Source: Dictyobacter kobayashii (lineage in GTDB: Bacteria > Chloroflexota > Ktedonobacteria > Ktedonobacterales > Ktedonobacteraceae). From it: a stretch of 64,000 nucleotides of DNA. The DNA is taken from contig NZ_BIFS01000001.1 in the NCBI RefSeq assembly GCF_003967555.1, positions 3,720,001 to 3,784,000 of the forward strand, read 5' to 3'. Both the position numbers and the translations under genes were made by a program. The number at the start of each line of letters is the position of its first letter. The first letter of the stretch is position 1. Shown here one piece after another: positions 1-9,062 of this stretch. The notes beneath the pieces were generated by a model. The model did not search any database. It worked only from the letters and a program-made list of their open reading frames with translations, and had not been told where the DNA came from.

Positions 1-1
1 G

Positions 2-433
2 AATGCTGATCTGGTTGGTCTTTCGGCGGATCGCAATGAGGCTGAGGTTCAGATGGGAGCCCTACGCTTCCGCGTGAACGTCGATAATATCGAACGCATC
101 AGCAAACGTAAAGCCAGCACTGAAGAGAAATACACCCCACGCCCTGATGTGGTCCTCTCGCTCTCAGAAGTAGAAGAGCGTCCACCGGTGGGATTGCAGT
201 TAGATATGCGTGGCTGGCGGGTTGAAGATGCCCTGGAAGAACTGGATACCTATCTCAATGATGCGGTCCTGTATGGTATGGCCTCAGTACGTATCGTCCA
301 TGGTAAAGGTACCGGTGCCCTGCGCGCGGCCGTAAGAGAAGCCCTGGCCCGTCACCCACTGGTCAAATCCTTTGCCTCCGCACCTCCTCAGGAAGGTGGC
401 GATGGTGCAACTATTGTCAAATTGAGCGCCTGA
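2..433 (+). CDS. mutS2: Endonuclease MutS2, C-terminal part (5' end outside window)
   Basis: The frame is open from the left edge, so only the C-terminal ~143 residues are visible. They hold the end of the MutS2 connector region (residues reading VGSLRFRV-like, here MGALRFRV) followed by a complete Smr domain: LDMRGWRVEDALEELD, then the HGKGTGALR loop, then RHPLVKSF. In MutS2 the Smr domain is the nuclease or ribosome-collision module after the ATPase core; MutS2 suppresses homologous recombination and rescues collided ribosomes. The ATPase part cannot be checked here. An internal ATG at position 53 is not a credible start because homology continues upstream. Confidence 0.92.
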   Translation, partial: NADLVGLSADRNEAEVQMGALRFRVNVDNIERISKRKASTEEKYTPRPDVVLSLSEVEERPPVGLQLDMRGWRVEDALEELDTYLNDAVLYGMASVRIVHGKGTGALRAAVREALARHPLVKSFASAPPQEGGDGATIVKLSA

Positions 434-709
434 GGCGCCCTCAATATATCCCTGCGTACATTAGCAGTAATAGTAAATATGGTGTTTGTTGACTCGCACT
501 CCGATATTACTTTTGTTGGGGGCGAGTCTTTTCTTACCCTTTTTTAGTACTAAATATGTGCGCATAGTGGTCCGAAGGTCCTGTCCTTTACGATGTATTT
601 GACCGCCGTAGCGATTTTTCGCTAAGCTGTTTGTGGTGTGTAACAAGTAGCATGGTTTTATTTCACTGTGACGCGCACTGAATATATCGAAGGTGGTTAG
701 AGTACAGAG

Positions 710-1789
710 ATGTCTCAATTTCAATCGATGCGATCCCTTAAGAAGAATCCACCAGGAGATCCTCGTGCCAACACTAATTCTGTGGCTTCTGCCGCTGATG
801 CGAATGTCACGCACAACGTACCAGTAGAGCCAGAGACGATGCCAATGCCCACTGCGCCGGTTAGCGGAAGTCTATTGCGTTCACCCTTTATGCAGCGCTC
901 TTCGAAGCCTGCCAGTCGGGTGCAGGTGCCAGTAGAACCAACGAGTGAGAGTGGCCTGAATGTGGAATCGATAGTGGAGCAGAGGAATCTGCCCGCAGTA
1001 AGAACAACCGGGCAACTGTATCCACAACCTATCTCGATCTCCTTTCCATTAAGCAATGTCCCAACGACTCCGGTGCCTGAACGGTCCAGGGCGGTGCGCA
1101 ATGGAAAGGCCCCGTTAGTTATTCCTGGCGCCAGAAAACGCCTGCCAGATACTGATGCGATAGATTTAAAAGAGCATCATTTGCCGTTACGCTGGCGACA
1201 TAGCCTGGCTATCGTGGCAACCCTGGGCACATTCCTGATCATGATGCTGTCCCTGACACCTGTTGGTGTAAAAAATGGGGCAGGTATTAATGGTTTATTT
1301 CAATGGACCAGCGTGCCACGCTCTAGCGACGTTAATTTGCTATCCAGGAGTGGTAGTGGTAATCCCGCCATAGATGGTTTTACTGACCCTATGGACGCTA
1401 CCAAGGCTAAATATGTGGCCCTGGCTCGTGAAGATGCCTTGAAGTATGGCATTAGTCCAGATCTTTATGTGCGGCAGATTCAACAGGAAAGCCATTTTGA
1501 TCCTAATGCCTATTCCTATGTGGGCGCGATCGGCATTGCCCAGTTTATGCCTGCTACGGCGGCTGAAATGGGGTTTGATCCGTCTGATCCGGTGGCCGCG
1601 TTGAATGGTGGCGCGAAATTCATGGGTAGTCTTAATGATCGCTTTAATGGTGATTATGCGAAAGCGCTAGCGGCTTATAATGCCGGACCCGGCGCAGTCG
1701 ATAACGCAGTCAATAATTGTGGAGGAGCGTGGCTCTCCTGTATGGACCCACAGGCTCAAGCATATGTCTATATCATTGAAGGATGGTAG
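710..1789 (+). CDS. Membrane-anchored lytic transglycosylase (SLT domain)
   Basis: 359 residues. The first ~160 are Pro/Ser/Thr-rich low complexity, predicted cytoplasmic or disordered. A single membrane segment follows at about residues 163-187 (LAIVATLGTFLIMMLSL), then an extracellular C-terminal goose-type SLT domain. The family signature is complete: catalytic Glu260 in QQESHFDPNA, then GIAQFMPATA, then AAYNAGPGAVDN. Such enzymes cleave the MurNAc-GlcNAc bond of peptidoglycan during growth or remodelling, which would make this an outside-facing, membrane-tethered wall hydrolase. The start ATG at 710 is the first in frame; no strong ribosome site is visible. A perfect hairpin terminator follows. 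Confidence 0.9.
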   Translation: MSQFQSMRSLKKNPPGDPRANTNSVASAADANVTHNVPVEPETMPMPTAPVSGSLLRSPFMQRSSKPASRVQVPVEPTSESGLNVESIVEQRNLPAVRTTGQLYPQPISISFPLSNVPTTPVPERSRAVRNGKAPLVIPGARKRLPDTDAIDLKEHHLPLRWRHSLAIVATLGTFLIMMLSLTPVGVKNGAGINGLFQWTSVPRSSDVNLLSRSGSGNPAIDGFTDPMDATKAKYVALAREDALKYGISPDLYVRQIQQESHFDPNAYSYVGAIGIAQFMPATAAEMGFDPSDPVAALNGGAKFMGSLNDRFNGDYAKALAAYNAGPGAVDNAVNNCGGAWLSCMDPQAQAYVYIIEGW

Positions 1790-1792
1790 ACA

Positions 1793-1843
1793 AAAATAAT
1801 AAGACCAGCATTCTTAGTATAGGGATGCTGGTCTTATTATTTT
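1793..1843. terminator. Bidirectional hairpin terminator
   Basis: A perfect 19-bp inverted repeat (1793-1811 with 1825-1843) around a 13-base loop. The stem ends in A-rich/T-rich arms, so a U-tract is available on either strand. It lies between the convergent transglycosylase gene and the small reverse-strand gene and probably serves both. Confidence 0.85.
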
Positions 1844-1856
1844 TGGTGTGTTTTGT

Positions 1857-2135
1857 TTATAGGCTGTCGCTGACCAGGCCGTGCTCATAGAGCCATTTGA
1901 CAAAATGCATGCGATAATCTTCTGTCACGCGCTGGCGCATTTCAGCATTTTCGTAGAGGTGTTCACGTAGATTGAGTAAGGTTATAGCCTCCTCCCACTG
2001 GAAGCCACTCTCAATCAGATAATCCAACATTAACTGATCTGTACTCGCGCCTGGATTGTAGTGCCTGGTTTCGATTTTGCGCGCACCGTGCTTTGGCTGG
2101 TCGGTAAATCCATCGGGCGGTTGCATATTTCTCAT
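1857..2135 (-). CDS. Conserved-looking hypothetical protein, 92 aa
   Basis: A small soluble protein with no signal peptide or membrane segment and no domain I recognise. Residues ~30-92 look like a compact helical bundle rich in Glu, Leu and aromatic residues. The start ATG at 2135 is preceded by GAGGAG seven bases upstream, a good ribosome site. Its 3' end faces the shared terminator at 1793-1843. The good Shine-Dalgarno and dedicated terminator argue that it is real, but no function can be assigned. Confidence 0.6.
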   Translation of the reverse strand: MRNMQPPDGFTDQPKHGARKIETRHYNPGASTDQLMLDYLIESGFQWEEAITLLNLREHLYENAEMRQRVTEDYRMHFVKWLYEHGLVSDSL

Positions 2136-2398
2136 CGCGCATCTCCTCTATTCATCAGCGTTGCCCTTGCTGTATAGTGAACTGCACCTCTCCGAACCCG
2201 GCCTCCCCATTTTTCTGGCATACCTTCTTCTATCGGCTCTCCACAGGCCAAACTGTACCCATATGACTTGAGGACTCTTGCAGCAGTAATCAAGGGACCT
2301 GTGTCAATATTAAGAAAGCTTGCTTGGGCGCTACACTTCTACTCAACAGTGGGCGGGGAATGTGCGGCGAAAGTTTTTATACCAAAAAGGGGTGTAGT

Positions 2399-3356
2399 AT
2401 GGGTACAGATGCACCAGCGGAAGTAGAAATACTCTGGGCAAAATATGTCGGGCACAGGACCTCTGAACTTCGCAATGAATTAATTACGCTCTATGCTCCT
2501 CTCGTACGATTTGTAGTTGGGCGTCTGGGAATACCTCCAACACTTATTGGATGCTGAGGATCTTGTCAGCTATGGTATGATTGGCCTGATTAATGCTATT
2601 GATCGTTTTGATCCTGGCCGTGGGGTTCGCTTTGAAGCCTTTGCTTCCGTGCGTATTCGCGGTGCTGTCATCGATCAACTGCGTTCTCTCAACTGGCTAC
2701 CGCGCTCAGCGATCTCACGGGTACGCCAGGTTGAAAGTGCATTGGCAGTACTGGAGCAGCGTCTGGGGCGGCCAGCCAAGGAAGATGAAGTAGCGAGGGA
2801 AATAGGGGTGTCGACAGAACGCTATCGGCAAATGCTGTTGGAAATGAATGCCACTGTCCTCTCGCTCGATGCTCCACTTGGCTCTCTCCTTCAGGATGAC
2901 GAGGTGACTTCCCTCTCTGAATTATTAGAGGATCAAAGTTCCCCTGGACCAGTCGAACAGGCCGAGCAGCAGGAGCTCACAGATGTATTGGGTGGGGCGA
3001 TCGACCACTTACCCGAGCGTGAGAAACTGCTATTGGCTTTGTATTACCAAGAAGAATTAACGATGAAAGAGATCAGCAAAGTCTTAAGCGTCTCGGAGTC
3101 GCGTGTCTGTCAATTACATATCCAGGCTATCATGCGACTGCGTAGTACACTCCATGCTTACCGTTTGGATGAAGGAGAGCAGGGAGAAGCGGTTAGTGCG
3201 GGAGCGAGTCGTAAGAAACATTCAGGTGCGGCAAAAGGAAACACAGCCCAGAAGGAACATACTGGTTCAGCTTCACATACCTATGTAAATCAGGAAACCA
3301 GAAAATCAAATGCTCTCACTGGAAATGGGTCGCGAGGTCGTCGGAAAATCTCCTGA
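2399..3356 (+). CDS. FliA/WhiG-type RNA polymerase sigma factor (frameshifted in this sequence)
   Basis: Alternative sigma-70 factor of the flagellar/sporulation group (FliA, SigD, WhiG). Visible parts are the region 2 core (LYAPLVRFVVGRL, DLVSYGMIGLINAIDRFDP, IRGAVIDQLRSLNWLPRS), region 3, and a region 4 helix-turn-helix (LTMKEISKVLSVSESRVCQLH). A ~55-residue Ser/Thr/Lys-rich tail follows. ATG 2399 has AAGGGG just upstream. The frame breaks at about 2543-2546 (ctta): the first part hits a stop at 2557 and region 2 continues one frame over. Restoring two T residues (giving LLLDAEDLVSYG) matches the spacing in WhiG; removing one base is the alternative. A FlgM-like gene and csrA follow, suggesting a regulatory unit. 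Confidence 0.85.
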
Positions 3357-3509
3357 GACCTCCTGGTACCTGGCTCTATCGGTCCCTGTTGAACATCAAA
3401 ATTGAGTCCGATACTATGGTATATGATGGGAGAGAGAGAATGGATGGGCGGGAAACGATGGAACGTCTGACGCTCATGCGACGTGTTTTCTTATAGGGGA
3501 GTCGTTTCC

Positions 3510-3809
3510 ATGAAAGTAGGTAGTGTGAGCTCACAACTATACCTGATTAATGCACAGCAAAATGATCGCACTCATAAATTCGCCCGGGGAAGGTCACTAT
3601 CCTGGGTGGATCAGGTGGTTCGTGTAGCGCAAATGGTTGTGATACTATGGCCAGCAGGCGTTATGCAGTCGACACTAGAAGAATATTCGCTTCGCGTTGA
3701 CGAATTGCAAGCGTGTATTCACATCGGTGCCTATAATGTTGATAGTGTTGCCCTGGCAAGGTGTATACTAAGAAATGAAACCCATTTTGTACGAATACAT
3801 CCGGAGTAA
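3510..3809 (+). CDS. FlgM-like anti-sigma factor candidate
   Basis: 99 residues. The last ~40 (YSLRVDELQACIHIGAYNVD and on to VALARCIL) match the helical sigma-28-binding pattern of FlgM: R-x-x-x-V-x-x-L-x-x-x-I-x-x-G-x-Y-x-V-D-x-x-x-x-A. The N-terminal half is not clearly FlgM-like and includes an odd hydrophobic stretch. ATG 3510 is chosen because AGGGGA lies nine bases upstream. Its position between a FliA/WhiG-type sigma gene and csrA is the main support: FlgM proteins bind and silence FliA. The assignment is inference from a short motif plus context. Confidence 0.6.
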   Translation: MKVGSVSSQLYLINAQQNDRTHKFARGRSLSWVDQVVRVAQMVVILWPAGVMQSTLEEYSLRVDELQACIHIGAYNVDSVALARCILRNETHFVRIHPE

Positions 3810-3995
3810 CAGTAATCAGATTAGCCAGGTTCGCTCTACCCACAGTGTTATCCCTTTGCGTCTAATGAAAGTTGCATGGCGACCCGCATTCGCTACTTGA
3901 TCTTCTTATGCGGTCACGCTGAAAGAGGCGCCCTTGCTAATGTTAGTCGCGGCGCAGGGACGCTTAGGCTATGCTTCTTATGAAGGGAGCTTTAC

Positions 3996-4211
3996 ATGCT
4001 TGTTTTGCGACGAAAAGTTGGTGAAAGTATTGTGCTTGCTGGGGTGATCAACATTTCAGTGTTGGCTGTCGAGGGCGAGCGCGTCAAAATAGGGATTAGC
4101 GCGCCTCCTGATGTGACCATTGTTCGTGAGGAACTCTTGCGCACAAATGCCACAGACCCGGCAACAAATCCGAATACACCTACGCCTCCTGCCCAACCAC
4201 AACCTCGGTAG
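3996..4211 (+). CDS. csrA: Carbon storage regulator CsrA
   Basis: 71 residues. The first ~48 are a textbook CsrA: MLVLRRKVGESIVL, then EGERVKIGISAPPDVTIVREE. It is a dimeric RNA-binding protein that blocks translation at GGA motifs, classically tied to motility and lifestyle switching. A Pro/Thr-rich tail of about 20 residues follows. GGGAG lies eight bases before the ATG. It is the third gene of the sigma, FlgM-like, csrA group, separated from the second by 186 bases. No fliW is visible in the window. Confidence 0.95.
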   Translation: MLVLRRKVGESIVLAGVINISVLAVEGERVKIGISAPPDVTIVREELLRTNATDPATNPNTPTPPAQPQPR

Positions 4212-4392
4212 CTACGACCTGTATCATAGCGTGTTCTGGCGGTTGTGCTGGCTGACTCTTTGGGTAGAATAGCTATTTCCTCCAGGGGCGTGGATTGGTG
4301 CGATTGGCGAAAAGATACGAGCTGTGTTGAAGTGGTATGGAAGCTTTAGTGCGTCTTTGCTGGTTTTTCCAACATGCAATAAGGACGTTAGT

Positions 4393-4430
4393 AGTTCGTA
4401 CCCGCATTTTGCGGGTACGAACTCTTTTTA
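4393..4430 (+). terminator. Intrinsic terminator, rightward
   Basis: A perfect 14-bp stem (4393-4406 with 4410-4423), three-base loop, then CTTTTTA on the plus strand. It would end rightward transcription from the sigma/csrA group. It abuts the stop codon of the convergent ino1, so its stem may also serve the reverse strand. Confidence 0.8.
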
Positions 4431-5582
4431 TTATTCGACGCTGCTTTCAGCCTTGTGGCCGTTGACGCGTTCTTTCGGTGTTGCAGGCGCTTCGGCACTG
4501 GCGGCTTCTGTGGTGATGAATGCTTCAGTTAACTCGCGAGCGACATCATCATGATATTGGATTGGGGGGGACTTCATCAGGTAGGAGCTAGGACCTTCTA
4601 GCGTACCGCTGAGCCCGCGATCTAGTGCCAGTTTGACCAGGCGAACGGCGTCGATGACAACACCGGCCGAGTTGGGTGAATCCCAGACCTCAAGTTTAAG
4701 TTCGGCATTCAGTGGCACATCGCCAAAGGTACGACCCTCCAGTCTGATATAGGCCCATTTGCGGTCTTTCAACCAGGCTACGTAGTCCGATGGTCCGATA
4801 TGCACATTGTCGCTGCCGATTTCATAGTCTAACTGGCTGGTGACTGCATTGGTCTTACTGATCTTTTTTGATTCCAGACGATCGCGCTCCAGCATGTTGT
4901 AGAAGTCGGTGTTACCACCCACATTCAATTGCATGGTGCGCTCCAGTTTAACGCCACGCTCACGGAAGAGTCGAGTCAGCATGCGATGGACGATGGTGGC
5001 TCCCACCTGACTTTTGATGTCATCGCCAATGAGTGGTAAGCCGGCCTCCTGGAAGCGCTCCTGCCAGTATTTTTCACGTGCGATAAAGACCGGTACGCAG
5101 TTGACAAAGCCTACGCCGGCTTTCAGGATCTGTTCTACATACCATTTGGTGGCAGTCTCAGAACCAACGGGCAGGTAACTGATTACTACGTCGGTTTTGG
5201 TCTCTTTCAAGATCTTGACGATATCGTCGGTCTGCCCTGGCGCTTTCGTGATGATCTGGGACAGATATTTACCCAGGCCATCGTGGGTCATGCCACGATA
5301 TACTTTAACGCCCAGGTGGGGCACATCGGCGAAGCGATAGGTATTATTTGGCTCGCTATAAATGGCCTCACTTAGATCCTTGCCAACCTTGTTTTTATCT
5401 ATATCGAAGGCGGCTGTAAACTCGATGTCCCGAATATGATAGCCACCGAGATTGACGTGCATCAGCCCGGGTACAAAATCATCTTCCTGGGCATTCTGAT
5501 AATAATGGACTCCCTGTACAAGCGAACTAGCGCAATTACCTACACCGATAATTGCGACACGTACTTTCTTGTTATTAACCAT
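4431..5582 (-). CDS. ino1: Inositol-3-phosphate synthase (actinobacterial/archaeal type)
   Basis: Converts glucose 6-phosphate to 1L-myo-inositol 1-phosphate using NAD+, the first step to inositol lipids, inositol thiols or compatible solutes. The 383-residue protein has the N-terminal Rossmann motif VAIIGVGNCASSLVQG. The core reads LPLIGDDIKSQVGATIVHR, LNVGGNTDFYNML and KISKTNAV, and further down come GPSDYVAWL and WDSPNSAGVVIDAVRL. These are the conserved phosphate- and NAD-binding segments of the short Mycobacterium-like enzymes. The last ~25 residues are an Ala/Glu-rich tail. AGGAG lies 11 bases upstream of the ATG. It is transcribed alone, divergent from cysC across a long AT-rich gap. 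Confidence 0.95.
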   Translation of the reverse strand: MVNNKKVRVAIIGVGNCASSLVQGVHYYQNAQEDDFVPGLMHVNLGGYHIRDIEFTAAFDIDKNKVGKDLSEAIYSEPNNTYRFADVPHLGVKVYRGMTHDGLGKYLSQIITKAPGQTDDIVKILKETKTDVVISYLPVGSETATKWYVEQILKAGVGFVNCVPVFIAREKYWQERFQEAGLPLIGDDIKSQVGATIVHRMLTRLFRERGVKLERTMQLNVGGNTDFYNMLERDRLESKKISKTNAVTSQLDYEIGSDNVHIGPSDYVAWLKDRKWAYIRLEGRTFGDVPLNAELKLEVWDSPNSAGVVIDAVRLVKLALDRGLSGTLEGPSSYLMKSPPIQYHDDVARELTEAFITTEAASAEAPATPKERVNGHKAESSVE

Positions 5583-6201
5583 TAGCCTTATGACTCCTCT
5601 ATAAAGTGCTTCTGTACATCTATTCAGAGAAATATGAACTGTTCCACTGGCCAGGAAATATACCTGAGGCGAGGCGTAGGCCAGCTTTTGTGCTTATCCC
5701 CCTGAAAAATAGGTATTTTTGTTCAGAAATAACTGTTTGCTGTTATGCCTGAGCAGCTATAAAAGTTCATACCATTCAATTGGATGAGCGTTGCTAGCAG
5801 TGATCAAGTGCCGGGTCCAATTGCTTTTAAATAGTATGCTGCGTATTAATATACCCCCAACAAGGTATGAATTGCTAGTATAGTTTTTCCATAAAAATAA
5901 CTACGTAAAAAACTCATCTCTCATTACTCTTGAACGGCATAGGATACAAAAATAGGCAGAGTATATATATATTCTGACCATACGAGCTGTGACAGTCGTT
6001 GCTATTTTGAACGATAAATGCCGGTTATCGCGCAAAATATAGTATTTAATTGCAACTGATGTTACAATGATCTACGAAAAAACTATCCCATGTAGATGGC
6101 CTGGCTGTAATTCAAAAATTTGGCGATCCAATCCATAGCTGGTAGATAGGCAAGGTGGAATTCACCATGCCTATTGCTATTTGACAAAGGAGAGACTCAT
6201 T
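5583..6201. other. AT-rich intergenic region between divergent ino1 and cysC
   Basis: About 620 bases without a credible gene. It is noticeably AT-richer than its surroundings, with runs such as tatatatata near 5965. It must carry the promoters of both ino1 (leftward) and cysC-sat (rightward). I see no known riboswitch consensus and no confident -35/-10 pair. The AAAGGAG at 6186-6192 is the cysC ribosome site. Confidence 0.6.
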
Positions 6202-6756
6202 ATGGCGAACGCTGGTTTTACTATCTGGTTTACTGGCCTATCGGGCGCGGGCAAGAGTACCCTATCGGAGATTATTGAGCAGCGCTTGCGTGCTAGAGGC
6301 CGTAACGTTGAAGTTTTGGATGGAGATGTAGTTCGTACTCATCTGAGTAAGGGACTGGGGTTTAGCAAAGAAGATCGAGATACCAACATTAAGCGCATTG
6401 CTTTTGTCTGTGGCTTGCTCTCTCGCAATGGTGTTGTCTGTATCTCGGCTGCTATCTCTCCCTATCGTGAAGCTCGTGAGTGGGCTCGGCAAGAGATTGG
6501 GAACTTTGTTGAGATTTATGTGAAGTGCCCTATCGATGTGTGTCGCCAGCGTGATGTTAAGGGTCTTTATAAGCTTGTGGATGAGGGGAAAGTAAAGAAT
6601 TTTACAGGTGTAGATGATCCCTATGAGGAGCCAGAAAATCCCGAGCTGGTGATTGAGACGGATAAAGAGACGATTGAAGAGAGTATCTCCCGTATTTTTG
6701 CCCGCCTGGAAGAGTTGGGCTATCTGGAGTCTGAGACGGTTGTTGGACGTGCGTAA
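6202..6756 (+). CDS. cysC: Adenylylsulfate (APS) kinase
   Basis: Phosphorylates adenosine 5'-phosphosulfate with ATP to give PAPS. The 184-residue protein shows the P-loop GLSGAGKST at residues 12-20, then EVLDGDVVR, LGFSKEDRD, FVCGLLSRNGV, ISAAISPYREAR and GLYKLVDEGKVKNFTGVDDPYE, all standard for CysC. ATG 6202 is preferred over an in-frame TTG at 6181 because AAAGGAG (6186-6192) sits nine bases before it and would lie inside the longer form. It is followed within 50 bases by sat, so the two sulfate-activation enzymes are probably co-transcribed. Confidence 0.95.
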   Translation: MANAGFTIWFTGLSGAGKSTLSEIIEQRLRARGRNVEVLDGDVVRTHLSKGLGFSKEDRDTNIKRIAFVCGLLSRNGVVCISAAISPYREAREWARQEIGNFVEIYVKCPIDVCRQRDVKGLYKLVDEGKVKNFTGVDDPYEEPENPELVIETDKETIEESISRIFARLEELGYLESETVVGRA

Positions 6757-6804
6757 TCAGATCTATAGCTAATTGTGTTGCTTATTTCAGAGGGAATGTG
6801 TGTT

Positions 6805-7977
6805 ATGTCAAATGGCTTGATTGCGCCCCATGGTGGGGAGTTGATTGTTAACCTGGTCGGGGAGGCGGAGCGAGCGGCTTTGCTGGAACGTGCGGCTGCA
6901 TTGCCCCAGATTACGGTGGGTTCGCGGCAGCTAGCAGACCTGGAGATGCTTGCCAACGGTGCTTATAGTCCTTTGCGTGGCTTTATGACGCGTGAGGATT
7001 ATCTGTCTGTGGTGAATACGATGCATTTGAGCAATAGTTTGCCATGGTCTATTCCAATTACGTTGGCGGTGACAGCAGAGCAAGCTGCAGGGGTGCCAGA
7101 AGGTTCTGAGGTGGCGCTGGTCAATGCTGAAGGCGTTTTACAGGCTGTCCTGACAGTACAGGAAAAGTTCGGCTACGATAAGGCTCTGGAGGCGCGCCAG
7201 GTCTATCGCACAGAAGACGAGGCACATCCAGGTGTGAAGGTGGTTTATCAGCAGGGTGATGTATTGCTGGGTGGTCCGGTTCAAATTGTCGCATTGCAGC
7301 CGCAAATATTTGAGCAATATCGCTATACCCCCGCACAGTCACGCGCCCTCTTTGCTGAGCGTGGTTGGAAGCGCGTTGTGGCCTTCCAGACTCGCAATCC
7401 TGTTCATCGTGCCCATGAGTATATTCAAAAGTGTGCGCTTGAAACAGTTGATGGCCTTTATTTGCATCCCCTGGTTGGTGATACTAAAGGCGATGATATT
7501 CCAGCTGATGTACGTATGCGCTGCTATGAAGTCTTGTTGGAGAATTATTATCCGCAGGATCGTGTCATCCTGGGTGTGTTGCCGGCGGCTATGCGCTATG
7601 CCGGACCGCGTGAAGCGATCTTCCACGCCCTGATGCGTAAGAACTATGGCTGCTCGCATTTTATTGTTGGCCGTGATCATGCCGGTGTGGGCAATTATTA
7701 TGGCACCTATGATGCGCAACATATCTTTGCTGAATTCGATGCAGATAAATTAGGTATCACACCGATGTTTTTTGATCATACCTTCTTCTGCAAAGTTTGT
7801 GATGCTATGGCCTCCAAGAAAACCTGCCCGCATAACGGTGAGCATCATGTGATGCTGAGCGGCACAAAAGTGCGTCAGATGTTGCAGGCCGGTGAGGTTC
7901 CACCACGTGAATTTTCGCGGCCAGAGGTTGCCAGCGTGCTTATTGAAGCGATGCGCCAACCTGTTACAAAAGGATAG
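6805..7977 (+). CDS. sat: Sulfate adenylyltransferase (ATP sulfurylase)
   Basis: Makes APS from sulfate and ATP, upstream of CysC in the pathway. The 390-residue monomeric-type enzyme has the PUA-like N-terminal domain (YSPLRGFMTREDYLSV) and the catalytic motifs QTRNPVHRAHEY, HPLVGDTKGDDIP, MRYAGPREAIFHALMRKNYG and FIVGRDHAGVG. Near the end, VCDAMASKKTCPH is the zinc-site segment of this group, and LSGTKVRQML closes it. The start is set at ATG 6805, nine bases after AGAGGGA; GTG 6775 and ATG 6796 are in frame but badly placed for that site. Confidence 0.95.
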   Translation: MSNGLIAPHGGELIVNLVGEAERAALLERAAALPQITVGSRQLADLEMLANGAYSPLRGFMTREDYLSVVNTMHLSNSLPWSIPITLAVTAEQAAGVPEGSEVALVNAEGVLQAVLTVQEKFGYDKALEARQVYRTEDEAHPGVKVVYQQGDVLLGGPVQIVALQPQIFEQYRYTPAQSRALFAERGWKRVVAFQTRNPVHRAHEYIQKCALETVDGLYLHPLVGDTKGDDIPADVRMRCYEVLLENYYPQDRVILGVLPAAMRYAGPREAIFHALMRKNYGCSHFIVGRDHAGVGNYYGTYDAQHIFAEFDADKLGITPMFFDHTFFCKVCDAMASKKTCPHNGEHHVMLSGTKVRQMLQAGEVPPREFSRPEVASVLIEAMRQPVTKG

Positions 7978-7980
7978 TCA

Positions 7981-8020
7981 AAAAGACCCTGGCGATAAAG
8001 TCATCGCCAGGGTCTTTTTA
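7981..8020. terminator. Bidirectional terminator between sat and the epimerase gene
   Basis: A perfect 17-bp inverted repeat (7981-7997 with 8004-8020) with a six-base loop, beginning AAAAAG and ending CTTTTT, so it works on both strands. It overlaps the stop of the reverse-strand epimerase gene. Confidence 0.9.
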
Positions 8021-8946
8021 TGCCTGCTGTCGAAAGAAGTCAACGGTTGCTTTGGCGCCTTCTTCAAAGCTTACAAATGGCTTCCAGGCCAGTATCCGTT
8101 CGGCTTTTCCGCATTCGAAGAAAGCCTGATAAATGTCGCCTGGCCGCTTAGGTGCTTTGGTAATAGGTGCCTCAAAATCAGTCAGTTTCGCCAGGGTTTG
8201 ATAAATCTCGTTAACTGAGACTGGTCGGCCAGTGCCAATGCAGAAGATCTCGTTATCGCCGCGCTTGAGGGCCTGGACATTGGCGCGGGCAACATCTCCC
8301 ACAAAAACATAATCTTTACGCTGCTCACCATCCCAATCGATACGCACTCCCTCATGGGTCAGAAAACGCCTGGCAAAGATAGAGATGACACCTGCCTCTC
8401 CATTAGGGTCCTGGCGTGGCCCATAAACGTTGCCATAGCGCAAGGCGGTAAAAGTGAGTCCCTGGTTTTCATTCCAGTAGCGCAGATAATATTCAGCCAT
8501 CATTTTTGTAATGCCATAGGGTGATTCGGGCCGTTGGGGAGTATCTTCATTGATGGGTAAGCGTACTGGAGTACCATAGGTAGCCCCGATGACGCGAAAA
8601 TGATTTTTCTGGCCTCTACACGTTTACTTTGTGTCAACACATTAAGCAGGCCGAGTATATTTACGCGTGCATCGAGCTGAGGATTTTTAGTGGAGATGGA
8701 GACACTGTGCTGGGCTGCATGATGGTTGACAATTTCGGGCTTGAATTCATCAAAAATGCGGCTTAATGCGTCCTCATCAGTAATATCTGCCTGGTAGAAG
8801 CGGGCAGCAGGATTAATATTCCCCCCTTTTCCTCCACCTTCCACCCATAAATTATCGACAATCGCTACCTCATGGTTCTCGGCCAGATAATGATCTACGA
8901 TATGCGAGCCAATGAAGCCCGCTCCACCGGTAACCAGTATTCTCAT
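8018..8946 (-). CDS. NAD-dependent sugar-nucleotide epimerase/dehydratase (frameshifted in this sequence)
   Basis: Extended short-chain dehydrogenase of the UDP-glucose 4-epimerase type. The N-terminal NAD fold reads MRILVTGGAGFIGSHIVDHYL, with FYQADITDED and VNHHAAQHSVS next. The catalytic Ser (FASSGG) and the Tyr-x-x-x-Lys (SPYGITK) fall around the frame break. C-terminal substrate-side motifs are LRYGNVYGPRQDPNGEAGVI and RDYVFVGDVARA-like. The frame is lost at four C residues, 8584-8587 (GGGG on the coding strand); five G's would join both parts into a ~309-residue protein. Which sugar it acts on cannot be told. No RBS of strength is visible. Confidence 0.85.
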
Positions 8947-9062
8947 AAAGTATTAGAACCTTTCTGCTTCTATGCGGCCCAGGCGTAGATGAGGGCCTGC
9001 AGGTGCAAACGATCCTGGTCTGCACCGTTCCGCGCCCATTGTAGCAGAAGGTAGGGTTGATA

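Noticed and set aside
4324..4554. A small forward gene overlapping the end of ino1
   Set aside because: No ribosome site, spans a terminator and is antisense to ino1.
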